Part shown: positions 54,369 to 62,915 of the stretch, in pieces
Layout: every line of letters starts with the position of its first letter
How positions within the stretch are numbered: position 1 is the first letter of the stretch
DNA from: Thiobacillus thioparus DSM 505
GTDB taxonomy: Bacteria; Pseudomonadota; Gammaproteobacteria; Burkholderiales; Thiobacillaceae
DNA length: 64,000 bases
Reading direction: 5' to 3'
Assembly: GCF_000373385.1 (NCBI RefSeq)
Contig: NZ_KB891326.1
Coordinates: forward strand, 85,309-149,308
The notes under the pieces: model-generated
Seen by the model: only the letters and a program-made list of their open reading frames with translations
What the model was told of the DNA's origin: nothing
The model's database searches: none
Translations under genes and position numbers: made by a program

Positions 54369-54555
54369 CAGCTGTCGGTTTCCTCAGTCGAGGATGATGG
54401 GGTTGAGAACTATCGGGCGTCGGATGAAGATCTGGAAAGGCACGACATACTCTCCGATGGCGGCGATGCAAGAAAAATCGAGTGCTTGCCCGACGCGCAA
54501 GAAGAGTCACCACTTTCATTGTGCGAACGATGGGCGGGCTCGATACGGCGATTCC

Positions 54556-55956
54556 TCAATGCGTCTGGCCAAGCTGCTCGCGCAGACTGTCCAGAACCGC
54601 CTGCTCGCCCCGCACGCTGAAGAACGCGCCTTCAGCGTCGGCACGCTCGGCCAGGACCTCGCAGCGCGCGAATATTTCCCCGCGCAGTTGCTGGGCCGAC
54701 CAGGGCAGGAAAAGCTCGGCCTCGACCAGGTCGCGCTGGAAAAAAGCAACGATCGCCTGGTGTAGTTTGGCGACATCGTCGGGACGGCGCGCGCTCATCA
54801 CGATGCAGCCGGGATACGCGGCACGCAGAGCGGTTTCGCGTTCGGCCTGTGCCGCCGTGTCGCCGACGTGGTCGATCTTGTTGAAAATCCGGATGCGCGG
54901 CACATCCTGCGCTTCGATCTCGTCCAGCACGTGCTCGGTGGTTTCGATCTGCCGTTCGAACCCGGGGTCGCTGGCGTCGATGACATGAAGCAGCAGCGAG
55001 GCATCCAGCGCTTCTTCGAGCGTGGACTTGAACGACGCGACCAGTCCGTGCGGCAGGTTCTTGATGAAACCAACTGTGTCGCTGACCAGCACGCGCGGGA
55101 CGCTCTCGGGGTACAGGGTGCGCACGGTGGTGTCGAGCGTGGCGAAGAGCTTGTTGGCGACCAGCACCTCGCTGCCGGTGAGTGCGCGCATCAGCGTGGA
55201 CTTGCCTGCATTGGTGTAGCCGACGAGCGCCACGCTGGCGAGCCCCTGGTGCGCTTGCCGCCGGGCACGCTGGGTCTTGCGGTCCGCATCCATCGCGGCG
55301 ATCTCCTTCTGCAGCTCGGCGATGCGGTCGCGGATCTTGCGCTTGTCCAGTTCGGTGTGCGACTCGCCGGCCCCGCGTCCGCCGACGCCGCTGCGTTGCC
55401 GCCCTTGTGGTCCCGCGAGCTTCGCCGCCTCGCGCAGACGCGGCGCCAGGTAACCCAGACGCGCGATTTCCACCTGCGCGCGCGCAGCGGGGGAACGTGC
55501 GTTGCGGTGGAAGATCTCGAGAATGACCATGGTGCGATCCATCACCTGGCAGCCGACTTCGTTTTCGAGGTGGCGCGCCTGCGACGGGGAAATCTCGTGG
55601 TCGACGAAGATGACGTCGATCGGGTCGGGCGAGACCGGCGCCGTGTCGTCCATTCCCTCGACAACCGTGTCGAGGCGATACAAGGGGTTCAGCGAACGAA
55701 CGCCGGGCTCGGTTTTGTCGTCCGGTTTGCCCTGAACAAAATGGTGGATCTCCCGCCGCTTGCCTACGCCCAGATAGGCCGTCGAGTCGAAGCCGGACCG
55801 TTTTTGCGTGAACGTGCGGGTAACAGTGAATCCCAGTGTCTTGGCCAGCTCGCGCAGTTCAGCCAGCGAGGCTTCAAATTCCATGTCGCTCACCCCTGGG
55901 AGCTGAACCGACGCCACGACGGCGTACTGAGGGGCTTCTTGGACTTCTTTTTGCAT
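54556..55956 (-). CDS. hflX: Ribosome-associated GTPase HflX
   Basis: A 466-residue cytoplasmic GTPase that rescues or splits stalled ribosomes, especially in stress. The N-terminal HflX domain (including the glycine-rich GPQGRQRSGVGGRGAGESHTE region cut across residues about 190-210) precedes the G domain with G1 GYTNAGKST, G3 DTVGFI and G4 NKID. A C-terminal extension of about 60 residues follows the G domain. It is a single gene between narL (convergent) and hypE; no link to denitrification is evident. Confidence 0.94.
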   Translation of the reverse strand: MQKEVQEAPQYAVVASVQLPGVSDMEFEASLAELRELAKTLGFTVTRTFTQKRSGFDSTAYLGVGKRREIHHFVQGKPDDKTEPGVRSLNPLYRLDTVVEGMDDTAPVSPDPIDVIFVDHEISPSQARHLENEVGCQVMDRTMVILEIFHRNARSPAARAQVEIARLGYLAPRLREAAKLAGPQGRQRSGVGGRGAGESHTELDKRKIRDRIAELQKEIAAMDADRKTQRARRQAHQGLASVALVGYTNAGKSTLMRALTGSEVLVANKLFATLDTTVRTLYPESVPRVLVSDTVGFIKNLPHGLVASFKSTLEEALDASLLLHVIDASDPGFERQIETTEHVLDEIEAQDVPRIRIFNKIDHVGDTAAQAERETALRAAYPGCIVMSARRPDDVAKLHQAIVAFFQRDLVEAELFLPWSAQQLRGEIFARCEVLAERADAEGAFFSVRGEQAVLDSLREQLGQTH

Positions 55957-56060
55957 GCGGCTTGGTTTCTGTGGGGTGAGCGAAGCCGGGTATTATCCGT
56001 CAATGCAATCGGCACAAGTGTTGAAACTGCATTTTGTCGTGAGTGTCGTTACACTGCGCT

Positions 56061-57065
56061 TCAGCAGATCCGTGGCAGCGGGTCGTCTTCCAGTTCGTCC
56101 AGTACGCGCCGGCCGCCAAGGCCGGTTTCCAGGATCACTCGTGTGCCGCCTGTTTCGACGCGGCCGATGATGCAGGCATCCCGCCCTTCCGGCAGGGCGT
56201 GCCAGCGGGCAAGTACGTCGTCGGCTGCGAAGGGGTCGACGATGGCGACGACCCGGCCTTCGCAGGCCAGGAAATACGGGTCGTAGCCCAACATTTCACA
56301 GACCGACACGACTTCCGGACGCAGCGGTACCGCGTTTTGGTCGAGCACCACGCTGTGGCCGCTGGCGCGCGCGATTTCGTGGGCCACCGTGGCGAGTCCG
56401 CCGCGCGTCGGGTCGCGCATGAACTTGAGATGGGGAAAGTCGCGCACCGCGCGCGTCAGCGGCAGCACCGAGGCCGAATCGGAACGCAGCTCGCCGGACA
56501 GGCCGAACTGCTCGCGTGCCAGCATCACCGCGATGCCGTGATCGCCGACCGGACCGGATACCAGCACCACGTCGTCCGGTGCGATGCGGTCCATCGCCAG
56601 CCGGGTGGATGCGCGCCGCACGCCGATGCCGGCGACGGAGAGATACAGGCCGCTGCCTTCGCCCCGGCGCACCACCTTGGTGTCGCCGGCCACGACGACA
56701 ACATGGTTCTGTCGCGCAGCCCGCGCAAAGCTGGAGATATAGCGATCGAGCGCACTGATTTCCAGTCCTTCCTCGATGAGTGCGGACACGGTGAAATAAA
56801 GCGGGTCGGCCCCGGCTACAGCCAGGTCGTTGACCACGCCATGCACGGCGAGCGAGCCGATGTCGCCGCCGGGAAATTCAAGCGGCTCGACAGTGAAGCC
56901 ATCGGTGGTGACCATGAGCTCGCCGTCCACGTGCGGTAGCGTGACGGCATCGGCGTCGGTGTCGAGCAGCGGGTTGCCGAGATGGCGGGCAAAGACGTCG
57001 GTGATGAGTTCGCGCATCAGGCGGCCGCCGTTGCCATGTGCGAGAAGGATGCGGGTGTCGTCCAT
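56061..57065 (-). CDS. hypE: Hydrogenase maturation protein HypE
   Basis: A 334-residue PurM/AIR-synthetase-like enzyme that dehydrates the carbamoyl group on its own C-terminal cysteine to cyanide for the NiFe active site. The chain ends in PRIC, supplying the essential terminal Cys. The N-terminal LLAHGNGGRLMREL segment and the central ATP-binding VVAGDTKVVRRGEG motif are typical. It is the last gene of the hypCABDFE transcript, 12 bases after hypF. Confidence 0.96.
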   Translation of the reverse strand: MDDTRILLAHGNGGRLMRELITDVFARHLGNPLLDTDADAVTLPHVDGELMVTTDGFTVEPLEFPGGDIGSLAVHGVVNDLAVAGADPLYFTVSALIEEGLEISALDRYISSFARAARQNHVVVVAGDTKVVRRGEGSGLYLSVAGIGVRRASTRLAMDRIAPDDVVLVSGPVGDHGIAVMLAREQFGLSGELRSDSASVLPLTRAVRDFPHLKFMRDPTRGGLATVAHEIARASGHSVVLDQNAVPLRPEVVSVCEMLGYDPYFLACEGRVVAIVDPFAADDVLARWHALPEGRDACIIGRVETGGTRVILETGLGGRRVLDELEDDPLPRIC

Positions 57066-57077
57066 GGAGAGTCTTTA

Positions 57078-59342
57078 TTATTGATGAAGGAATTCGATGA
57101 CCTGGCCGAAGCTTAATCCGGCATCGTTGACGGGAACACGTTGGGGCAGATGAGCGTTGAAGCCTGCGCGCTCAAGCAGGCCGATCGCGGCTTCCGCAAG
57201 CACGCGGTTCTGGAACACGCCGCCGGTGAGGCCGACCGACCGGATGCCGGTTTGCGTGCGCAACTGTTTCGCCTGTTCGACCAGCGCCTGCGCCAGGCTC
57301 AGATGAAAGCGGGCCGCGCGCTCGGCGGCGGGGCGGGCCGTGTCGCCGAGCATGGGCAGCAGCGGCGCCCAGTCGGTGCGCCATAGGCCGAGCGGGTCGC
57401 GCGCGAGCGGCAGCTCGACGGCATCGCCAGTGGATGCGGCCGCGGCCGCATCCAGCCGCATCGGTGCCTCGCCCTCGAAACTGGCGTGGGTGCAGACGCC
57501 ACACAAGGCCGCGGCGGCATCGAACAGGCGCCCGACGGCGGAGCTGGCGGGGCTGTTGAGCCGGGCCGACCATGCCTGATGCAAGGGTTCGGGCGCAAAA
57601 GGTACCCGCTGTCCCGTTTCCCACAGTAGTGCCGCCGCGGCGCGCCACGGTTCGCGCCCGGCCTTGTCGCCGCCAGGCAGCCGAAAGGGTCGGAACGAGG
57701 CGGCATGCTTCCAGCGGGCGGGCGCGCCTGTGAAGGCCTCGCCACCCCACAGCGTGCCGTCCTCGCCGAGGCCGACGCCATCCCACGCAAACACGATCCA
57801 GTCGGCGACATTCGGGAATTCCCAGGCCAGCGCGGATGCGTGGGCGTGGTGATGCCAGACCTCGAACACAGGCAAGCCGCCAGCGCGGGCATAACGGCGC
57901 GTGCCGTAGCCGGGATGACGGTCGACGATCAGACGTGTTGCCCGCACCTGATACAGGTTTTGCAGATCGGCCGCTATCTGCGCCAGCGTGTCCTGGCTGC
58001 GTGCGGTGCCGAGTTCGCCGATATGCGGCGAGATGACGGCGCGCGATCCCCAGGCGAGACAGAGCGTGTTCTTCATGTGGCTGCCGAGCGCCAGCACGGG
58101 TTCGGGCAAGGAAGCAGGCAGTTGGAGTTCCAGTGGCGCATTGCCGCGTCCCAGGCGCAGCGGCCGCGTCACGCCGGCGATGACGCGATAAACCGGGTCG
58201 TCGGCCGGCCGCACGATGGGCCGGTCGTGGTGCAGGAAGGCGTCGGCAAGGTGGGCGAGCCGGGTTTGCGCTTCCATGTTGTCGGTCAGTACCGGTTCGC
58301 CGGAGAGATTGCCGGACGTGGCCACCAGTGGCCCGCCGAAATCGGCGAGCAGAAGATCGTGCAGCGGCGAGTAGGGCAGCAGGCAGCCGATTTCCGCGAG
58401 ACCGGGTGCGATGAGGTCGGAGAGGCCGGATTCTGCCTGTTCCGGCAGCAGCACGATGGGGCGTTGGGCCGACGCCACGAAATCCGCCAGTTCCGGTGTC
58501 ATATGCAAGGCACGGCGCAGGGTATCGGGATTGCGGAACATCACCGCCAGCGGTTTGGCCGGGCGCGACTTGCGTGCACGCAATGAAGCGACGGCGACAT
58601 CGTTCGCGGCATCGCACATCAAATGGTAGCCGCCGACGCCTTTCACCGCGACGATCTTTCCGGACTGCAGTGCGGCGACGGCTGCGGCCAGCGCGGCCTC
58701 GTCGCCGTCGGTCGTCTTATCTCCCGAGACGAACTGCAGGTGCGGACCGCACGCCGGGCAGGCGATGGGTTCGGCATGAAAGCGGCGGTCGAGCGGATTC
58801 TCGTATTCCTGCCGGCAATCCGCGCACAGCGCGAAGTCGCGCATCGCCGTGTTGGGGCGATCGTAGGGCAGGGCGGTGATCAGCGTGTAGCGCGGCCCGC
58901 ACTGGGTGCAGTTGATAAAGGGATAACGATGGCGGCGGTTGGTGGGGTCGTGCAGTTCGGAGAGGCAGTCAGCGCAAACGAAACCGTCGGGGGGTAAGTG
59001 GATGGACCCTGCATCGGCCGTTTTTGAGGATGCATCATTCAGGCAGGCCTGGGTCGATGCTGCGCTGTCGAGGATGGAAAATCCCTGAATCTGTTCCGCT
59101 GCACAGTCCCGGATGGTGAGCGGCTCGGGCGCCGCCAGTGGTGGTGCTTCGCTCAAAAGCGCGTTGCTGAATTGAAGGAGTTGCGCGGGACGACCTTCGG
59201 CGTGGATCTCCACAGCGCCATTGGCGTTGCGCACCCAGCCTGTGATGTCGTGCTGGTGTGCGAGCCGGTAGACGAAGGGCCGGAAGCCTACGCCCTGCAC
59301 CCGTCCGCTGATCGTGATGTGTTGAGCTGCGCGCTCAGGCAT
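57078..59342 (-). CDS. hypF: Carbamoyltransferase HypF
   Basis: A 754-residue multidomain enzyme that makes carbamoyl-AMP and transfers the carbamoyl group to HypE. Domains in order: acylphosphatase (SGRVQGVGFRPFVYRLA, residues 12-28), two zinc-finger pairs (CADCLSELHD, CTQCGPR; CADCRQEYE, CPACGPH), a YrdC-like domain and a Kae1-like domain with the metal-binding HHHAHASALA motif. The start overlaps the hypD stop by 8 bases. Confidence 0.96.
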   Translation of the reverse strand: MPERAAQHITISGRVQGVGFRPFVYRLAHQHDITGWVRNANGAVEIHAEGRPAQLLQFSNALLSEAPPLAAPEPLTIRDCAAEQIQGFSILDSAASTQACLNDASSKTADAGSIHLPPDGFVCADCLSELHDPTNRRHRYPFINCTQCGPRYTLITALPYDRPNTAMRDFALCADCRQEYENPLDRRFHAEPIACPACGPHLQFVSGDKTTDGDEAALAAAVAALQSGKIVAVKGVGGYHLMCDAANDVAVASLRARKSRPAKPLAVMFRNPDTLRRALHMTPELADFVASAQRPIVLLPEQAESGLSDLIAPGLAEIGCLLPYSPLHDLLLADFGGPLVATSGNLSGEPVLTDNMEAQTRLAHLADAFLHHDRPIVRPADDPVYRVIAGVTRPLRLGRGNAPLELQLPASLPEPVLALGSHMKNTLCLAWGSRAVISPHIGELGTARSQDTLAQIAADLQNLYQVRATRLIVDRHPGYGTRRYARAGGLPVFEVWHHHAHASALAWEFPNVADWIVFAWDGVGLGEDGTLWGGEAFTGAPARWKHAASFRPFRLPGGDKAGREPWRAAAALLWETGQRVPFAPEPLHQAWSARLNSPASSAVGRLFDAAAALCGVCTHASFEGEAPMRLDAAAAASTGDAVELPLARDPLGLWRTDWAPLLPMLGDTARPAAERAARFHLSLAQALVEQAKQLRTQTGIRSVGLTGGVFQNRVLAEAAIGLLERAGFNAHLPQRVPVNDAGLSFGQVIEFLHQ

Positions 59343-60432
59343 CGACGGCTACGCGCACGCCGCCCGCCCACCAGATGCGGCAGGCGCCTTCGTCCGACAC
59401 CATGCAGGGGCCGACCGGATTGCGCGGGGTGCAGGCCTTGCCGTAGATGCGGCACTGGTTGGGGTAGATCTTGCCAAGTACCACCTGCGCGCAATCGCAG
59501 CCGGGTGGCATTTCGCCGGCGCGGCGGCGGCCGGGGTCGGTGTGGTCGGGAAACAGCAGGCGCGCGTCGTGTTGTGCAAAGGCAGGCCTCAGCGCGTAGC
59601 CGGAGTTTGGAATGATGCCGATGCCGCGCCAGTTGGCGTCGACGACCTCGAGTGTGTGATCGAGCAGGCGGCGGCCGGTCGGATTGCCGCCCGGGTGGGC
59701 GACTTCGCGATAGCAATTGTCGAGAAAGCGCTCGCCGGTTTTAAGCTGGCGCAGCACGGAATAAAACGAGGCGAGCAGTGACTCCGTGCCAAAGCCGGCC
59801 ACTGCGGCCGGAATCTCGTGCCGGTCGATGACGAAAGACCATTCTTCCGGCCCCATGACCGTGGAAACATGGCCGGGTGCGACCAGCGCGTCGAAGCCGG
59901 GGCTACCAGAATCAAGCAGCATCGCGACTGCCGGCCAAGTCAGGCGGCCGGACAACAGGATGCTGAGGTTGTCGGGAATCCCTTCGGCCAGCATGGCGGC
60001 TGTCGGTGCCGTGGTAGTTTCGAATCCGGCGGCGAAGAACACCACTGGGCGATCGGGATTGTCTTGCGCGATCCGGCGCGCATCGATGGGGCTGGCGATC
60101 GGACGGATATCGGCGCCGGCGGCCTGCGCCTCGGCCAGAGAGCGCACCTCGCCTTTTTTTACATTGACCGGCACCCGCAACATGTCGCCGAATGCAACCA
60201 GGATGACCTTGTCATGCAACGCCAGCCGGATCGCCTGGTAGACGTCTTCCTCCGGGCACACGCATACCGGACAGCCGGGGCCCGGCACCAGTTCGAGCCA
60301 CTTCGGCAGTGCGCCGCGCATGCCGGCGTGGGTGATCGAACGCTCGTGGCCGCCGCACACGTTCATGATCTTGATCGGGCGGTCGAATTCGAAGGCATGG
60401 ATCTTGTCCAGCCAGGCGCGGGCGTTGTCCAT
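59335..60432 (-). CDS. hypD: Hydrogenase maturation protein HypD
   Basis: A 365-residue iron-sulfur scaffold on which the Fe(CN)2CO unit is built together with HypC. Conserved motifs are MNVCGGHE, GPGCPVCVCPEED and the C-terminal cysteine group CDCAQVVLGKIYPNQC with later GKACTPRNPVGPC, which binds [4Fe-4S]. The ATG overlaps the hypB stop by one base (TGATG) and its own stop overlaps hypF. Confidence 0.96.
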   Translation of the reverse strand: MDNARAWLDKIHAFEFDRPIKIMNVCGGHERSITHAGMRGALPKWLELVPGPGCPVCVCPEEDVYQAIRLALHDKVILVAFGDMLRVPVNVKKGEVRSLAEAQAAGADIRPIASPIDARRIAQDNPDRPVVFFAAGFETTTAPTAAMLAEGIPDNLSILLSGRLTWPAVAMLLDSGSPGFDALVAPGHVSTVMGPEEWSFVIDRHEIPAAVAGFGTESLLASFYSVLRQLKTGERFLDNCYREVAHPGGNPTGRRLLDHTLEVVDANWRGIGIIPNSGYALRPAFAQHDARLLFPDHTDPGRRRAGEMPPGCDCAQVVLGKIYPNQCRIYGKACTPRNPVGPCMVSDEGACRIWWAGGVRVAVDA

Positions 60433-61238
60433 CAGGCCGTGGCGCGGTGATATTTCATGCCGTCGCTCTGAATGGCAGGGCGGCGCGATTGCCCGATGGC
60501 GACGCGCGCGCGTTGTGCCGCAAACTGTTCGCGCAACCAGGTCAGCCAGGCGTCCATACCCATGTCCTTGCGTGCCGACAGCCGCATTACCGGCGCCGGG
60601 TTGGCGAGGTTGCGCAGATGCGCCTCGGCCTTGTCCGGGTCGAAATCGTCGAGCACGGCCAGCAGGTCGGTCTTGGTCAGCAGCATGGCATCGGCGGCGC
60701 GGAACATCACCGGGTACTTGGCTGGCTTGTCGTCGCCTTCGGTGACCGAGAGCAGGGTGACGTTGAGATGCTGGCCGAGGTCGAAGCTGGCGGGACAGAC
60801 CAGATTGCCGACGTTCTCGATGAAGAGGATGTCGACGCCGTCGAGATTCATGTGATGCAGCGCATCGTGCACCAGGTGGGCATCGAGATGGCAGGCGGTG
60901 CCGGTGACGATCTGGTGTGCCTGCACGCCCTTGGCGCGGATGCGTTCGGCGTCGTTCTCGGTTTCCAGGTCGCCCTCGATCACGGCGCAGGTGAATTCGT
61001 TTTTCAGTGCGGTGAGCGTGGCCTCCAGCAGCGCGGTCTTGCCGGAGCCTGGCGACGACATCAGGTTGATCGCGAGGATGCCGTGCTGATCGAAATGCGT
61101 ACGGTTATGCCTGGCCTGGTCGTCGTTCTTTGCCAGCAGGTCCTTGAGCACGGAGACGGCGGTCGCGCCCTTGGAAACGGGCTTGAATGCGAGGTGCTTG
61201 TTGCCGGGAGTGAGGTTGCAGCCGCAGGTATCACACAT
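60432..61238 (-). CDS. hypB: Hydrogenase nickel-insertion GTPase HypB
   Basis: A 268-residue GTPase that with HypA inserts nickel into the hydrogenase large subunit. The N-terminal nickel site MCDTCGCN is present but there is no His-rich nickel-storage stretch after it. The G1 loop SSPGSGKT, the metal-binding CHLDAHLVHDAL segment and the NKxD-equivalent LLTKTDLL are intact. A C-terminal tail of about 30 residues extends past the usual end. It follows hypA by 17 bases. Confidence 0.95.
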   Translation of the reverse strand: MCDTCGCNLTPGNKHLAFKPVSKGATAVSVLKDLLAKNDDQARHNRTHFDQHGILAINLMSSPGSGKTALLEATLTALKNEFTCAVIEGDLETENDAERIRAKGVQAHQIVTGTACHLDAHLVHDALHHMNLDGVDILFIENVGNLVCPASFDLGQHLNVTLLSVTEGDDKPAKYPVMFRAADAMLLTKTDLLAVLDDFDPDKAEAHLRNLANPAPVMRLSARKDMGMDAWLTWLREQFAAQRARVAIGQSRRPAIQSDGMKYHRATA

Positions 61239-61255
61239 TTTTCAGAGGCCAGGAG

Positions 61256-61624
61256 TCAGGATTCGAGGGGCAGGGCGGGCGCCGTTTCGAGTTCGACGCT
61301 TTCGAGCAGCAGCTCGTCGCCGGACAGGATTCGAGTATGCCAGTCGCCGCAGGCGCCGCAGAGCAGGCGATTCATCGCGGCCTCGGTCTCGGCGCCGCAG
61401 GTCTGGCAATGTACCCGGATCGGCGCATGGGTGAATTCGAGTTCGGCGTGATCCATGCGGCGGCCGGCCGCCGCGAGTGGAAAAGCCGTAGCCAACAGGT
61501 CAGGCACGACGCCAGCCAGCGGGCCGATGCGCACGCGGATCAGGATGGCGCGGCTTGCCTGATGCTGATCGATCACGGCATCCACCTGTTCGACGAGCGC
61601 CTGGGCGACAGCCAGTTCATGCAC
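61256..61624 (-). CDS. hypA: Hydrogenase nickel chaperone HypA
   Basis: A 122-residue nickel-delivery protein. The start is GTG at 61624, chosen because it yields the invariant N-terminal Met-His-Glu (His2 is the nickel ligand) and has GGAGGAAAAC directly upstream; longer frames lack this. The zinc site is formed by CQTCGAE and LLCGACGD. The start overlaps the hypC stop by 8 bases, so hypC, hypA and hypB are one unit. Confidence 0.93.
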   Translation of the reverse strand: MHELAVAQALVEQVDAVIDQHQASRAILIRVRIGPLAGVVPDLLATAFPLAAAGRRMDHAELEFTHAPIRVHCQTCGAETEAAMNRLLCGACGDWHTRILSGDELLLESVELETAPALPLES

Positions 61625-61847
61625 CGTTTTCCTCCAGGATCTGGTCGAGCAGCTCCCAGGTCGTGCGGGCGTCCGACTCGTCGATCTTCTGGATGGCGTA
61701 GCCGACATGCACCATGACGAAGTCGCCGACGACCGGCAGCGTGTCCTGCATCATGAACAGGCTGACATCACGCCATACGCCCTTGGCCTGGCAGCGGGCG
61801 GTAAAGCCGTCGATCGATTCGATCTGCATCGGAATGGCGAGACACAT
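61617..61847 (-). CDS. hypC: Hydrogenase maturation chaperone HypC
   Basis: A 76-residue chaperone beginning MCLAIPMQIE; Cys2 carries the iron-cyanide-carbonyl unit from HypD to the hydrogenase large subunit. The VGDFVMVHVGYAIQKI segment is typical of the family. It is the first gene of the hypCABDFE transcript, divergent from the hydrogenase genes. The ribosome-binding site is weak. Confidence 0.95.
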   Translation of the reverse strand: MCLAIPMQIESIDGFTARCQAKGVWRDVSLFMMQDTLPVVGDFVMVHVGYAIQKIDESDARTTWELLDQILEENGA

Positions 61848-61996
61848 GGGCGGTAACCAGAATCTACATTCAAACCAGTATATGTGATTTGCCGGCCCTG
61901 TGCCGGATCGGAAATATTACAAAATAATGATGGAGAATCAGAAGCTTGAGTGAATTACTTGGTTGTTATTCTAATTTTAAATGGTAGATTAAATCG
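61848..61996. promoter_or_regulatory. Divergent control region of the hyp and hydrogenase operons
   Basis: A 149-base region between hypC and the maturation protease gene. The forward side is very AT-rich (61910-61995) and has no ribosome-binding site before the protease ATG. The reverse side contains a possible sigma-54 element (61891-61904). Confidence 0.5.
61891..61904 (-). promoter_or_regulatory. Possible sigma-54 promoter for hypC
   Basis: Read on the reverse strand, GGCACAGGGCCGGC has the GG-N10-GC spacing of -24/-12 promoters. The -24 half (CGGCAC) is good but the -12 half (CGGC for TTGC) is poor. It would give a leader of about 30 bases. Hydrogenase genes are sigma-54 dependent in some relatives. 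Confidence 0.3.
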
Positions 61997-62470
61997 ATGA
62001 AAACGCTTGTACTCGGCATCGGCAACACCCTGCTCACCGACGAAGGCATTGGCATTCATGTCCTGCAGGCGCTTGAACCCGAGCTGGCAAACTGGCCCGA
62101 TGTGACCCTGCTCGATGGCGGCACACTTTCGTTTACCCTGGCGGGACCGATCGAGGAGACCGATGCGCTGATCGTCGTCGATGCCGCCAATATCAAATCG
62201 AAACCAGGTGACTGGGCATTGCTGGAGGGGGAGGAGATGGATGCATTCCTGATGAGCAATCGCAAGGCCTCGGTGCATGAGGTGGGGCTGACCGATCTGC
62301 GCGTCATCGCCATCCTGGCCGGGCACTGGCCCGAGAAGCGCGCCATGCTGGCTATCCAGCCGCAGACCATCGACTGGGGCGAGCATCCTACCCCTGCCGT
62401 CGCGGCCGCCATTCCCCCCGCCTGTACGGCGATCCGTGACTTGATCCGGGCATGGCGCCATGTCATTTGA
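61997..62470 (+). CDS. hupD: Hydrogenase maturation protease
   Basis: A 157-residue endopeptidase that removes the C-terminal tail of the NiFe large subunit after nickel insertion. The GIGNTLLTDEGIG motif at residues 7-19 supplies the acidic metal ligand, and DAANIKSKPGDW and the SVHEVGLTDL motif (with the conserved His) are present. The stop overlaps the start of the HupH-like gene by 11 bases. It is the first gene of the hydrogenase operon here, ahead of the small subunit. Confidence 0.93.
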   Translation: MKTLVLGIGNTLLTDEGIGIHVLQALEPELANWPDVTLLDGGTLSFTLAGPIEETDALIVVDAANIKSKPGDWALLEGEEMDAFLMSNRKASVHEVGLTDLRVIAILAGHWPEKRAMLAIQPQTIDWGEHPTPAVAAAIPPACTAIRDLIRAWRHVI

Positions 62471-62870
62471 TTCCATTCCCATACACGTCGTTCCGCCGGG
62501 TGAACCGGGCCTCACCGGCAATGCGCCGCCGCTTCTGCGCGAATTGCTTGAGATGGTGCGGCGCCTGCTTGAGACTGGCGAGCCATCCGCCATCGATCTG
62601 TCCGCGCTGCCGCTGACGCCAGCCGATCTGGACTGGCTGCGCGACAAGCTCGGCACCGGTGAAATCGGCGTCACCCTGCAGGCCAATGGCGAATCCACAC
62701 TGAACGAAACCGCGTGCCCCGGCGTGTGGTGGGTCACGCATCACAACGAACAAGGCGCGGTGACGTCGCAATTCATCGAAGTGGCATTCGTTCCCGATCT
62801 GGTCAAGGCTCATCCCCGGGATGTGGAAATTGGATCGGAATATCTTGAACTGCTGGTATCCGACCTCTAA
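62460..62870 (+). CDS. HupH/HyaF-like hydrogenase expression protein, short form
   Basis: A 136-residue protein that matches one domain of HupH/HyaF: the segment ALPLTPADLDWLRDKLG, then GEIGVTLQANGES, ETACPGVWWVTH, and the late FVPDLVKAHPRDVE with a leucine-rich end. Full-length HupH and HyaF are about twice as long, so this is a single-domain version. The family assists hydrogenase assembly, possibly iron-sulfur protection of the small subunit. It overlaps the protease gene and precedes the small subunit by 45 bases. Confidence 0.8.
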   Translation: MSFDSIPIHVVPPGEPGLTGNAPPLLRELLEMVRRLLETGEPSAIDLSALPLTPADLDWLRDKLGTGEIGVTLQANGESTLNETACPGVWWVTHHNEQGAVTSQFIEVAFVPDLVKAHPRDVEIGSEYLELLVSDL

Positions 62871-62915
62871 GGTGTAGGAGAGTTCGGGAATGTTTCTTGT
62901 CAGGAGGCACGCATC

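Noticed and set aside
54369-54555. A 39-codon reverse-strand stretch between narL and hflX that reads like protein, ending IFIRRPIVLNPIILD
   Set aside because: It begins right after a stop codon and lacks an ATG or GTG start and a ribosome-binding site. It may be a gene remnant, but the evidence is too thin.
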